A stretch of DNA of 64,000 nt from Taishania sp036758285 (GTDB taxonomy: Bacteria > Bacteroidota > Bacteroidia > Flavobacteriales_D > Crocinitomicaceae), in contig DAIOWV010000007.1 in assembly GCA_036758285.1 (NCBI GenBank), positions 7,535 through 71,534 on the forward strand, written 5' to 3'. Shown here piece by piece: positions 54,597 through 64,000 of the stretch. The notes beneath the pieces are model-generated. The model worked only from the letters and a program-made list of their open reading frames with translations, was not told where the DNA came from and did no database searches. Made by a program: the position numbers and the translations under genes. The stretch's first letter is position 1; each line of letters starts with the position of its first letter.

Positions 54597-55668
54597 CTAC
54601 TTCAAGCTAATTGTAGCCCCTACTGTATGAATAATTCCAAATTGACCTGCAAAACGAGTAGTATACTCAATTCCTAAGGCACTTTTCTTTTCACCAACAA
54701 GTGCATCAATTGAAAAACCAGCTGTTGGTCCAACTAAAGCATTTGCTCTATTTTCTAAACTCATAACTCCTCTTTCATATACATACCCTCCTCTAATGTT
54801 GAAAGCAACTTTTTCAGTTGAGAATCCGTAATCAAGACCTAATCTGAATTGGTCGTATGAAAAAGAATTAGCAGTAAATCCTAAACCTAAAATCAATCGA
54901 TTTTTTTCATCAAATATAAAATCGTAAGAACCACCAATTGATAATAAAGAAGGCATTTCAAATGTAGCAGCACGTTGCTCTAATGATCCAACTTGAAGTC
55001 AAATATTGAACTTGATTGTTAAGTCCATCACCTTTGTACTTCATAACTGGTCCAACATTTTTCAATGCAATACCAAATTTCAATTGTTCCTGTTCACCAG
55101 AAACATAGCGGATACCTGCATCAATAGCAACACCTGAAGTTCTCATGTTAGAAATATTTTCAGAAATTACTTTAAAATTAATACCTCCTGAAATAGATGC
55201 TGAGAATGTATGTGCATAACCTACATTAAAAATGTTTGCTCTTGGAGAAAAAGTACCAATACCACCCTCAGGATTTTGAACAGTTGTAATCATGATATCA
55301 CCGTAGTTCATAGACTGAACACTTACACCAATAACACCTGTTTCACTAACTCTTTGGGCAATACCTGCACTGTTTAAAGAAATACCAGTCATAGAACCCA
55401 TCCAGTTTGTATAATTAAACTTAATTTGAGTCTTATTTGTATTTGCTAAACCAGCAATATTTGTAAAAGTCGCTTCAAGTCCGTTTGTGAACGCAATACC
55501 AACATCACCCATTGCAGAACTACGTGCCCATGGATTAATTAATAAATGTGCTGCACCAGCTTGACCTACACGATCTTCATTTCCCGCATTAACTGTGAAG
55601 CTACCAATCATAGCTCCACAAATTAATACTGCTTTAATATTTAAAATTGAACGTTTCATTTTCTTCAA
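54597..55668 (-). pseudogene. PorV/PorQ-family outer-membrane protein split by a frameshift
   Basis: The two parts together give about 356 residues: signal peptide (ending 'NAG'), the family opening 'GAAHLLINPWARSSAMGDVGIAFTNG', 'FTNIAGL', and barrel strands to the C-terminal 'VGATISLK'. The frame breaks near 54990-55003: the first part runs out as 'YLTSSWIIRATCCYI', while the +1 frame there reads 'LQVGSLEQRAATFEMPSLL' and continues normally. One extra base would explain it. PorV-type proteins guide T9SS cargo to the surface. It is the last gene of the TonB receptor / 1412-residue protein operon, 14 bases after the latter. The frameshift may be an assembly error, in which case the protein is whole. 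Confidence 0.82.
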
Positions 55669-55682
55669 TTACTAATAATTAA

Positions 55683-58600
55683 TTAAATACCTTGTAAGTC
55701 AACTTGACGAACTCCAATGAATGATTTCAAAACTCGTTCACCAACATTCGGAACATCAACATGTATTAAATACATACCTGAAGCTACCGGAATTCTTTGG
55801 TGATTATTTAAATCCCAATCAATAGAAGTTACAGGACTATCTTTCTTAAATGTACGAACAAGTTTACCACTAGATGTATAAATCTTAACTGTACATTCAT
55901 CTGGAAGATTAGTAATTTTCACTCTCGTATCCATTCTAGATTTTTCATATTCTGAATAAGCTAAATATGGATTTGGAACAACATTAATCATATCTAAAAC
56001 ATCAGATAAAGCTTCACGTTTATTCGTTTGAGTAGCAATTTCATCCATATTCCACGAATACTTAGGACGACCACCATTATCACCAGATGCAACATAGTTC
56101 TTATACTCTTTACTAACTCTTAATTTAATTGTAACATCTGTACTTAATAATCGTTGAGTTCCATTTAAAATAGGATACATCACCCATGCTAAGTTTCCGT
56201 AAACAACTCTTGCTCTGTTTGTTACATCATTATTTGCTTCTAAACCTCTCAATTGTTGTTCTAAGAAATTAACAGATTCATTTGTAGGGTCATAAGCAGG
56301 CATGTCTCTAAGTTGATTGTGACCATTTAAAGTTCTTGATTTTACACCAAATACCCATAAAGGCTGTACACCACCCATTACATAGTTACCATTAGGATCT
56401 GTCGTTCTAGAAGAAGGATTCCAAATCATATCACGACCATTGTCTTGACTCATGTATGAATTTTCACCAAATGCTAAATGTAAACGATCCCCCGTTTCAA
56501 GATCAATTGCGTATCCAGGAAACCATCCCATACCCATTCCAGTACCATCAGGCAAACCATCCTTTCCAACACTTGAGCTTTTTCTCATCTCACCTGGTTT
56601 AGCACCACCAGCAGTTAAGTTAGCATCACGTCCCATTTCAATAACAGGAACTCTTGTCCATTTACTCTTATCTGAAGTGATAACAATATCAACACTAGGT
56701 AAGAAAGAAATTGCAGCTAAGTAACGTGAATAAGTTGGACTTGCAGCAATACTAGGAGTATAAGCCAAAGGCATAAATTCAACATTATAACCCGTTACTT
56801 TATGAGGTGCTATACCACCATTTAGTAACTTTTCATATTTCTGATCATCATCTACACCAACTTCATCACCATAATTTGCAGGATTAAGATGAGCCGGTTC
56901 TGTTGGATTGGCAGTACCAGGTCCTTGTGTCCCTGAACGCACCCAGTTTGTTGGTTGGTATAAATCGTTATCATTTATAAAATTCAACCATCTTTTAGAG
57001 CTATCTGCAAAATGAATAGATGAAGTAATCGGTTCAGTAAAATATGTAGAAGGCCCTACACCAATACTTCCAATTTCGTAATATTTCTTTTGATTAATTT
57101 GAACTGAAACACCCCATTGTGGTACCAACTGTTCATTATCAACTCTAATGGTTTGATTACTCGTTACAGAATCAAGTAACTGTCCATTTTGACCAGTATA
57201 TCTATAAATAACCCAACTTGCAGTATCTGCAGAGTTATAAGATGTAATTGCTGAAGTAGGAACATAATTTCTCATTAAAAGTTCATAATAACCACCTTTA
57301 ACATTTAATGGATCAATTACTTTAACTCCAATAGGACCACCATTGAAATCATACTTAACTTTGTCTAATGAACCATTTCTTAGAATTTGATCACGAGATT
57401 CAGCAGTTAATTCAAGATTTAATCCACCATTTCCGTGTCCATCAATTCGAGTTATTCTTGGTGATGAACCATAATTTGCCAATTGATAAGTACCACCTAA
57501 CTCAGGACGAGGATTGTGAGGCACAGCTTCAACAGACTTGATACCTGTTCCATCATAAGCCAAACGAGAAACAATATAAGGTGTTTTTTGTCCACCTAAT
57601 TTAGTAGGATCATTTGGATCAAATTTCTCAAATTCATTAAATGCATATGCAACAGCAACGAAATAATATGTTTTATGATTCACCAATCTATTGTCACCAA
57701 TAGCAAATGCATCCGTAGTAACTTTGAATGAATGACTAATGCCTTGATTTGCACCAGTAACCATTCTTCTACCATTCAATATACCATATTCTTCATTGAT
57801 AGAATAGTTATTTATCTCAGCAATGCCATTTTTAATGTCACATTGAATAACTTGTCTAGCTTTAGAAACATCATTCAAATCAGATACAGAAGCTGACTCA
57901 CTAGCCAATTGGTAAATTTGATATCCTTCAAATCTATAAGATCTATCTAATGCTGTTTTAGGGATATTAATATCATCAACCTCTTCGTATAATTCATTGA
58001 AGTTATTAGAGGAAGAAGGATTAGAAATAGTTAAAATCAACTCATTTTCTAGTTCTTGAATTTCTAATTTAGGAGCATTTGGCGGATCTAATATTTTAAA
58101 ACATGCATCAAATAATGCTTGTGCTTTAGTATCTGCAGTTTTCATTACATTAACAGAAGCCATTAAATCTCCACCAGCAGCACGACCGTAAACAATACCA
58201 ACAGTGATATTATTCATAGCTCCAGGCTTAAGCGTAAAAGGACCAGCAGATTGAACAAAACGTCTGTCTCCAGGTGCATTACCTGCTTCAGCTTCTGTCC
58301 AAGGATTTGCATTTCCAGGATCAACACCCGCTGTACCCCAATGTAATGGATCTGAATCTCCAGGGAATACATAATCTGTATTGATAGAACCACCCGCAGC
58401 AGTACCACCAAAAGTAATATTAGAACCATCAGCCCAGAAACCAGACATAAAGTTATAATATTGATTCGCTACAGAAGGGTCAATATAAGGATAAATTGCT
58501 CCTGGAGGGTTTGTAAAGTATGTGAATCGTCTCATACCAAAACGCTCATTATCAATAATACCATCATTATAACCTGTACCAATACCACTATAAACGATAC

Positions 58601-59921
58601 CTGTATCAGCCATTGCTTGTGCAACAGTTGGTATAATCCATGAATTCGTAATCGTATCAAACTTAGGTCCTACGTTATCTCTACCATCTGGATCTTGGTA
58701 TGGACCTTCAAAAAAGTCAACACCAATTGCTGGAGGGTTTGCTTGATAACCAATTTGTGAACCATTTGTTTCATCAAAAGGATCTCCATTGTAAGCATAT
58801 CCTAATCCTCTAGAAACATCACAACCCACATAATCATCAGCTGAATATCCTAAATCTGGATCCACATACTGAGAGAAGAATGTATTTGTTAACGTTTGAG
58901 TTGAACGGTTAATCAATTCATAGTTATAAAAAGTCATTTGATTAATTTCATCTGATGTAGCAAAAGCAAATGCTTGAGCACGAATTTCCATACCAATTGG
59001 TTCACCTTGTGATTCAGTATGGATATTTCCTTTGTCGTTAAATACAAACCAAACAGTTCTATCTCCAAAAAGAGTAACACGACGGTCTACACCACACACA
59101 ACATCATCTCTTCCTAAAATATCATCAAACCAAGGGTAATCTCCATCTTCAGGACGATAGTTTCCATCTAAGTTTCTATCATAGAAAGGAGCTAAATAAT
59201 AATCTTGTCTTAATCCTTGATCACCATGAGCTGGCCAATCATTAATAGCCGCCATTTCTTTATTTGTAAGTAATGAACTTTCATCAATTGCAGCACATGC
59301 AACAGGATCATTTGTAGGTGAAGCACTATTACACGCTTCCCATTGTAAGCTAAAACGAATTACTGTAGCTTTATCAATTTCATAAAACTTATCGTATTTC
59401 ACACACTCACTTGCAGCAACATTCGCATCACCATATGGTCTAATTGTGTTATCTCCAACAGGTAATAACGGATCAAAATTAACATCACCTGCAGGTATAG
59501 CCAATACTGAAAGAGGACCACCCCAAAAATCGTTACCTACTTGACGGAAACGAACGGCTGCTAATTTTAACTGACCATTTTCATCTCTACCCCCCATCCA
59601 TAAAGCGGCAGCGAAAATTGCTCTTGCACCTCCACCTCTTGGAACTTCGTATGCAGCAACTGTTTCAGCTTTTCTATTATCCATGAAAAGTACACCTCCC
59701 ATCTGTAAAAATGCAGATACACCATTAAATTCAAGTAAATAGATTTCAGTAGCTGGAATACACCCTGCACTTTTTGCACTACCTGAAGAGGCAGAAGCAC
59801 CTGGTTTTGGATTATTACCTTGTCCGATATTACTACTACCATTGAATAAATTCGCCAGTGATATATTTGCGAGCAAGGTAAAAGCTCCAATTATACATGT
59901 AGTTTTAATATAATTTCTCAT
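55683..59921 (-). CDS. 1412-residue secreted T9SS-type protein, partner of TonB receptor
   Basis: Signal peptide (TTCIIGAFTLLANISLANLF), then a long beta-rich chain without a recognised enzyme motif. Segments such as 'ALWMGGRDENGQLKLAAVRFR', 'YYLAPFYDRNLDGNYRPEDGDYP' (DxDxDG-like calcium loop, positions ~240-265) and 'NYELINRSTQTLTNTFFSQYVDPDLG' (~335-360; key N, Q-Y-V-D-P-D) stand out. The last ~90 residues are a FlgD/Ig-like module ('VPNPYLAYSEYEKSR', 'CTVKIYTSSGKLVRTF', 'ASGMYLIHVDV') as in T9SS type A signals, but the end is 'KSFIGVRQVDLQGI', a non-standard tail. It sits between a TonB receptor (21 bases upstream) and a PorV-like gene. Role unknown; a surface-exposed partner is likely. 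Confidence 0.75.
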   Translation of the reverse strand: MRNYIKTTCIIGAFTLLANISLANLFNGSSNIGQGNNPKPGASASSGSAKSAGCIPATEIYLLEFNGVSAFLQMGGVLFMDNRKAETVAAYEVPRGGGARAIFAAALWMGGRDENGQLKLAAVRFRQVGNDFWGGPLSVLAIPAGDVNFDPLLPVGDNTIRPYGDANVAASECVKYDKFYEIDKATVIRFSLQWEACNSASPTNDPVACAAIDESSLLTNKEMAAINDWPAHGDQGLRQDYYLAPFYDRNLDGNYRPEDGDYPWFDDILGRDDVVCGVDRRVTLFGDRTVWFVFNDKGNIHTESQGEPIGMEIRAQAFAFATSDEINQMTFYNYELINRSTQTLTNTFFSQYVDPDLGYSADDYVGCDVSRGLGYAYNGDPFDETNGSQIGYQANPPAIGVDFFEGPYQDPDGRDNVGPKFDTITNSWIIPTVAQAMADTGIVYSGIGTGYNDGIIDNERFGMRRFTYFTNPPGAIYPYIDPSVANQYYNFMSGFWADGSNITFGGTAAGGSINTDYVFPGDSDPLHWGTAGVDPGNANPWTEAEAGNAPGDRRFVQSAGPFTLKPGAMNNITVGIVYGRAAGGDLMASVNVMKTADTKAQALFDACFKILDPPNAPKLEIQELENELILTISNPSSSNNFNELYEEVDDINIPKTALDRSYRFEGYQIYQLASESASVSDLNDVSKARQVIQCDIKNGIAEINNYSINEEYGILNGRRMVTGANQGISHSFKVTTDAFAIGDNRLVNHKTYYFVAVAYAFNEFEKFDPNDPTKLGGQKTPYIVSRLAYDGTGIKSVEAVPHNPRPELGGTYQLANYGSSPRITRIDGHGNGGLNLELTAESRDQILRNGSLDKVKYDFNGGPIGVKVIDPLNVKGGYYELLMRNYVPTSAITSYNSADTASWVIYRYTGQNGQLLDSVTSNQTIRVDNEQLVPQWGVSVQINQKKYYEIGSIGVGPSTYFTEPITSSIHFADSSKRWLNFINDNDLYQPTNWVRSGTQGPGTANPTEPAHLNPANYGDEVGVDDDQKYEKLLNGGIAPHKVTGYNVEFMPLAYTPSIAASPTYSRYLAAISFLPSVDIVITSDKSKWTRVPVIEMGRDANLTAGGAKPGEMRKSSSVGKDGLPDGTGMGMGWFPGYAIDLETGDRLHLAFGENSYMSQDNGRDMIWNPSSRTTDPNGNYVMGGVQPLWVFGVKSRTLNGHNQLRDMPAYDPTNESVNFLEQQLRGLEANNDVTNRARVVYGNLAWVMYPILNGTQRLLSTDVTIKLRVSKEYKNYVASGDNGGRPKYSWNMDEIATQTNKREALSDVLDMINVVPNPYLAYSEYEKSRMDTRVKITNLPDECTVKIYTSSGKLVRTFKKDSPVTSIDWDLNNHQRIPVASGMYLIHVDVPNVGERVLKSFIGVRQVDLQGI

Positions 59922-59942
59922 ATCTTATAATTTAGTATGAAA

Positions 59943-62900
59943 TTAAAAGTCAAACTTAACTCCTAAACGAATCGTTCTAGGTGCACTGATGTTAAAAGGG
60001 TTTTGAACTTTTAACATATAGTAATCTCTAAAAGATTGAGCATCTTCCTGATTTTGGATTGAAGCTTGGCTATTAGCTGCTTCTAAATATCCATCATCAT
60101 TCCAGTTACCTGTTGCACGATATACATTAAGAACGTTTTGTTGATTCAATAGGTTGGTTACACGAATATAAACATTCAAGAAAGCAGCACGTTTCTTATC
60201 ATCTGTTTTACCGATTTCAAGATCAAATGTTCTATCCAACTGTAAGTCTAAACGATATTGCCAAGGAAGTCTAGAACCATTTGTTGTTCCATCCAATCCA
60301 GAAGCAATTTGTGAAAACATACCTTCATTCACGATATCTAATTTTCTTGAATAAGGGTTACCTGAATAAATATTTGTCATAATATTCAAACCTGTATTTG
60401 CAAGAACTTGGAAATCATTAATTCTAGGTCCATTGTAATCTGCTCCACTTCCATATCTGTAGTCAAAAGAAATTGCAAATGCATGTCTTTGGTCATAAGA
60501 GTAAGGGAAAATTGCTCTTAAGTTAGGTAAACCAGCTGCAATTAATCCAGACATTGAAGTTGCATCTGATCCTGTACCATCAGCAAATTGCAATGTATAC
60601 GCTGCAGTCATACGAATATTACCTGTTCTACGTAAGTCATAAGCAACTGTTAAACCTTTTACAGTACCAAAGTCTCTGTTTCCAAATGTTTTGTATGAAG
60701 CTGGATACGCTTCAGTTACACCAATCATTTGAACATTGTCTCTTTGTTCACGATAAAAAGCTGAAATTTTCAAAGAAGAAGTTCTTGTTAAAACTTGTTG
60801 AAATCCTAATTCGTAGTCAACCGTTTTCTCAGGTCTCAAATTAGAATTGTTAATTGTTTGACTTCTTGTTTGAATAAATTGATATTCATATGGATCAAAA
60901 CGAACTCCTGTTGTAGGACGTTTAGTTAAGATATCATAGTGAGCAAAGAAAGATGACTCATCAGAAACCGGGAAAGAGAATGCAATACGAGGCATTACAC
61001 TTACCTGAGCTTTATAATCTTCAAATGCATCTTTGCTGATTGTCTTTTTATTTGGATCATGTAACCAAGGTGCAATACCATTTGAACCTCTAATTACGCT
61101 TGGATCTTCAATTTGATCACCATTGCTGTTAAACCAAGTATCTCCACTTCTAAAACCTTTTATCTCACCTGGAGCACCTACGTTATCAACATAAACCGTA
61201 TAATCATCTCCAATAGAAGTTGGAATAGAAACCCAATCAAAATTAGTTGTTCCAACTTTTGCTCTTGCTTCAGCAGCAGTAAGTGCTGTATGCAATAAGT
61301 ATTTATCTTTTAAAACTGGCTGATTTGCATCAAATACATCCACACGCACACCAACATTAAATACTAAATCACGGAAAGCAAATTTATCCATAATGTATCC
61401 AGAAATATACGTTGGCTGGAATGCACCTACAAAACGTTTGTAATTACCATTTTCATCAAATTCATTGAAGTATTTATCAATATCAGTACGTCCCTTAACT
61501 TTTTTCCCTGTATGGTCATAACCATAATAAGAAACATAAGAAGTACCATTATTCAACAACTCGTCTGGTGAAAACATTGATAAACTCAACATACTTGGGT
61601 CATAAGAATCCACATCCAATATATCACTTCCACCAGGATTTAATCCTAATTCTTTTCTAAGATTATAATCAAAGAAAGACTGATTATCTACTTGTCCACC
61701 TGTAGCACCACTTTTAGCACCACCATAGACTCCTCCATTATTATAAGCGTAACCTGAATTCAATCGATCATAATAAATTTTTCTGTAAGCACCTTCTTGA
61801 ACGATTGTAGGTCTAGTTACATCAATTTCTTTAATATGGCTATTTTGTAACAAACGTGCTTGATTCCAAATAGCTATAATTCCTGCATCTCCAGAAGTCC
61901 ATCCCCTATCTGTTCTTTGTTCATATTCAAATCCTAATGAAATTGAGTGATCACCGATATTAACAGAACCAGAACCTGTAACACGGAATTGATTGTTTTC
62001 AATAATTCCAAAAGCATTATATGGAGCACCAAGATTATCCCAAATGTCATAAACGGTGATAGGAGTTCTACCATTTAACAAACCATTTCTGTTACTTAAT
62101 TCTTCAACGTCTCTAGCACTTCCAAACATATCGTAATACTGATTTGTTACTGCAGCTAAACCTGGATTCGTCTCAGAAGCTTGAAATGTAATACCATTTA
62201 CAAATGGAACTGCTTGTTGTACATAAGCATTTAATGAATCAACAAATACTAAACTCGTATCGTAATTTGTTCTAAACGTACCAACATGTCCATAATTAAA
62301 AACTTTAAACCCATGTTTTGGATCATAAGAACGAGAACGAGATTGAGAATAATCTACCATTAATGAGTAGTTAGCTGACTTCACTTTAGAAGCAGAACCT
62401 TCTCTATCATTCGTAAAACGTTGAGTTAAACGACCAAAAACCCTCCAGTCTAAAGATCTATTAGTTCCAAAATTTTGGAAGTTTATTAGTGAATTTCTTC
62501 TACTATAGATATTACCATCAGAGTAGTTCATTGAACCTCCAAAAGACAAGTTCATTGATGGCCCTGTATTAACATCTATTTTAGCTTGAGCAGAAAGGAC
62601 TTGATTTCTTGCGTTCATTCTCCACTTAGTATTTTCAAAATCATCCTTTCTTAAAAGAGAAGTTGCATAGAAAGTTCCATCACCTGATGAATTAGCAACT
62701 AAAGGCTGAGCCAACAATTGATCTCTAACTTCTTTCTTAATACGGTAACTTCCTCCATTTAAAGGACGGTTATCTAGTTCATTCAAGTAACTAGCAGACA
62801 CTAAGAATCCTAAGATAGGCTTTACTTTTGCTCCAGTTGAATCCTTTTTCATAAATAAAGGACCTGAAAACATTCCTTCAACAAGGTTGTATCCGTATTT

Positions 62901-63701
62901 ATCTAAACCAAAAACTTTACCATCGTATCCATCTGGATCTTTACCTTTAAAGTAAAAACCAGAAGTTACAGCCTCTAAACTTCCAAAAAACTTAGAAGAA
63001 GGGCCTCTAGTAGTTACGGAAATTACACCACCTGTAACGTCACCATAATTTGCAGGTAAACCACCCGTAATTACAGAAACCTCTTCGATAGCTGACTTTG
63101 GTAAATTTGAAGATCCTCTCACTTTAATACCATCTATATAGTAATAAGTAGCATCAGAACGAGAACCACGGACACTAATATCCCCAGTACTTTCATCTGT
63201 GTTTACCCCTCCTACTGTTTGTGCAACACCAGCTGCAGAACGAACAGGTAATTTTGAGATATCCTCCCTTGTCATGGTACCTCCTGAAGCACCACCATCT
63301 TTATCAATCAGTGGTACACGGTATGCAACTACAACCATCTCCTCTATCTGTTTGATATCTGAAGGTTTTGAAATTTGAATCCCATCCAAGAATGTGATTT
63401 TTTCAGAATTTACAACAACACCCGTCATCGCAGTTGGTTGATACCCTTCTCCCGAATTCGTCACCTCAACATCATAACTACCTGGTGTAATTGAATTAAT
63501 TTGGAACTTTCCATCATCGTCGGTGTTCGCACCTCCTTTAATCGTTCCGTTTTGCTTAAGCAATACCTTAGCGAAAGCTAAAGGTTCACCTGTATCACCA
63601 TCCACAACTGACCCTCTAATTGTTCCCATACCAGATTGAGAGAACGAATATACAGCTGTGAAAAAGATACTTACAAACAACAAATGTAGATTTCTTAACA
63701 T
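59943..63701 (-). CDS. large TonB-dependent receptor of the PorV-linked operon
   Basis: 1252 residues: signal peptide ending 'SFSQ', carboxypeptidase-regulatory domain (~22-110, 'GTIRGSVVDGDTGEPLAFAKV'), plug (~115-235, 'VRSAAGVAQTVGGVNTDESTGDISVRGSRSDATYYYIDG'; key residues R-G-S-R, Y-Y-I-D-G) and a very long barrel with large loops, ending 'TIRLGVKFDF'. It is bigger than standard receptors (about 900-1050), which suggests large extracellular loops. No SusD gene follows; instead there is the 1412-residue protein and a PorV-like gene. Ligand unknown. Confidence 0.87.
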   Translation of the reverse strand: MLRNLHLLFVSIFFTAVYSFSQSGMGTIRGSVVDGDTGEPLAFAKVLLKQNGTIKGGANTDDDGKFQINSITPGSYDVEVTNSGEGYQPTAMTGVVVNSEKITFLDGIQISKPSDIKQIEEMVVVAYRVPLIDKDGGASGGTMTREDISKLPVRSAAGVAQTVGGVNTDESTGDISVRGSRSDATYYYIDGIKVRGSSNLPKSAIEEVSVITGGLPANYGDVTGGVISVTTRGPSSKFFGSLEAVTSGFYFKGKDPDGYDGKVFGLDKYGYNLVEGMFSGPLFMKKDSTGAKVKPILGFLVSASYLNELDNRPLNGGSYRIKKEVRDQLLAQPLVANSSGDGTFYATSLLRKDDFENTKWRMNARNQVLSAQAKIDVNTGPSMNLSFGGSMNYSDGNIYSRRNSLINFQNFGTNRSLDWRVFGRLTQRFTNDREGSASKVKSANYSLMVDYSQSRSRSYDPKHGFKVFNYGHVGTFRTNYDTSLVFVDSLNAYVQQAVPFVNGITFQASETNPGLAAVTNQYYDMFGSARDVEELSNRNGLLNGRTPITVYDIWDNLGAPYNAFGIIENNQFRVTGSGSVNIGDHSISLGFEYEQRTDRGWTSGDAGIIAIWNQARLLQNSHIKEIDVTRPTIVQEGAYRKIYYDRLNSGYAYNNGGVYGGAKSGATGGQVDNQSFFDYNLRKELGLNPGGSDILDVDSYDPSMLSLSMFSPDELLNNGTSYVSYYGYDHTGKKVKGRTDIDKYFNEFDENGNYKRFVGAFQPTYISGYIMDKFAFRDLVFNVGVRVDVFDANQPVLKDKYLLHTALTAAEARAKVGTTNFDWVSIPTSIGDDYTVYVDNVGAPGEIKGFRSGDTWFNSNGDQIEDPSVIRGSNGIAPWLHDPNKKTISKDAFEDYKAQVSVMPRIAFSFPVSDESSFFAHYDILTKRPTTGVRFDPYEYQFIQTRSQTINNSNLRPEKTVDYELGFQQVLTRTSSLKISAFYREQRDNVQMIGVTEAYPASYKTFGNRDFGTVKGLTVAYDLRRTGNIRMTAAYTLQFADGTGSDATSMSGLIAAGLPNLRAIFPYSYDQRHAFAISFDYRYGSGADYNGPRINDFQVLANTGLNIMTNIYSGNPYSRKLDIVNEGMFSQIASGLDGTTNGSRLPWQYRLDLQLDRTFDLEIGKTDDKKRAAFLNVYIRVTNLLNQQNVLNVYRATGNWNDDGYLEAANSQASIQNQEDAQSFRDYYMLKVQNPFNISAPRTIRLGVKFDF

Positions 63702-64000
63702 AAGTACAGTCTATTTAATTACTTATTTTTTTGCCAATGAAGCGGTAAATATAGGAATTTTATCTTTAATTAATGATTTGTTAAAAAAAATAAAATTTAC
63801 ATTTACTTAACTTTCATTAACAAATATATATGAAAAGAGTTTAAAAAATAAATTTCATTTTTTCAATTTCGCTCATTTTCATCACTTTTTTCACCTTTAA
63901 AAATTTGATTAATACATTTTAAATTAAATTTCAATCACAACAATCAAAAAATGACACATTTTCACATTTATTAAAAATTTAACAAAAAATCGAAAAATCA
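63702..64000 (-). other. AT-rich upstream region of the TonB operon
   Basis: 299 bases with no credible gene. On the minus strand TATATTTA, one mismatch from TAnnTTTG, sits about 55 bases before the TonB-receptor ATG and may be its promoter. Long A/T runs fill the rest; no hairpin or RNA gene is evident. Confidence 0.5.

Overview
The window is AT-rich DNA from a member of the Bacteroidota, most likely order Flavobacteriales (a Fluviicola/Crocinitomicaceae-like lineage is my best guess from gene content, not proven). The evidence is the large number of type IX secretion (T9SS) and gliding-type genes, CarboxypepD-plug TonB receptors, the TamL lipoprotein form of TamA, the TerB/J-domain proteins and the TAnnTTTG-type promoter boxes. 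The sequence is a draft assembly: there is a run of Ns at 1210-1320, an in-frame TGA inside glmM and a frameshift inside a porV-like gene.

Layout. 1-3.6 kb: 3' end of a T9SS type B surface protein, a PorP/SprF-like gene (holding the N gap) and a PorE-like TPR/propeller/OmpA gene, forming one adhesin-export module. 3.7-9.6 kb: a DjlA-like TerB-J protein, lipA, tamL, a TrmH-family rRNA methyltransferase and a solo SiaB-like kinase. 9.6-14 kb: a 1441-residue SprB-repeat surface protein with a Gly-rich front half. 14.3-20.7 kb: housekeeping or accessory genes on the minus strand (DUF2130, methyltransferase, DUF1801, ABC-F, YkgJ-like), then a plus-strand lipoamide-dehydrogenase-like flavoprotein without the redox cysteines. 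20.7-27 kb: porV2-porU2, a T9SS sortase and shuttle-like pair overlapping by ATGA. 27-30.2 kb: pssA-purS, a second TerB-like/J protein and dinB.

30.2-35.9 kb: a phenylacetyl-CoA epoxidase locus. paaABCD run rightwards; two tandem PaaE-type reductases and a short-chain dehydrogenase run leftwards from a shared 270-bp control region. 36-44.1 kb: a secreted erythromycin-esterase-like protein, a Na/Pi cotransporter with an extracytoplasmic front domain, a beta-helix lipoprotein followed by a TonB receptor, and a small conserved protein. 44.2-54.6 kb: serS, a SPOR protein, a BaiN-type flavoprotein, an alpha/beta hydrolase, glmM-ribH-TPR, an acyltransferase, HtpX-like M48 plus LemA, HIT and greA. 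54.6-63.7 kb: a leftward three-gene surface operon: TonB receptor, a 1412-residue secreted protein and a PorV/PorQ-like barrel protein.

The recurring theme is building and decorating the outer membrane: three PorV/PorP-type barrel proteins, one sortase paralogue, three very large or truncated T9SS cargo proteins and two TonB receptors in 64 kb. I saw no rRNA, tRNA, CRISPR array, phage or insertion sequence. The strongest candidates for an under-described system are the TonB receptor / 1412-aa protein / PorV-like operon and the PorV2-PorU2 pair.
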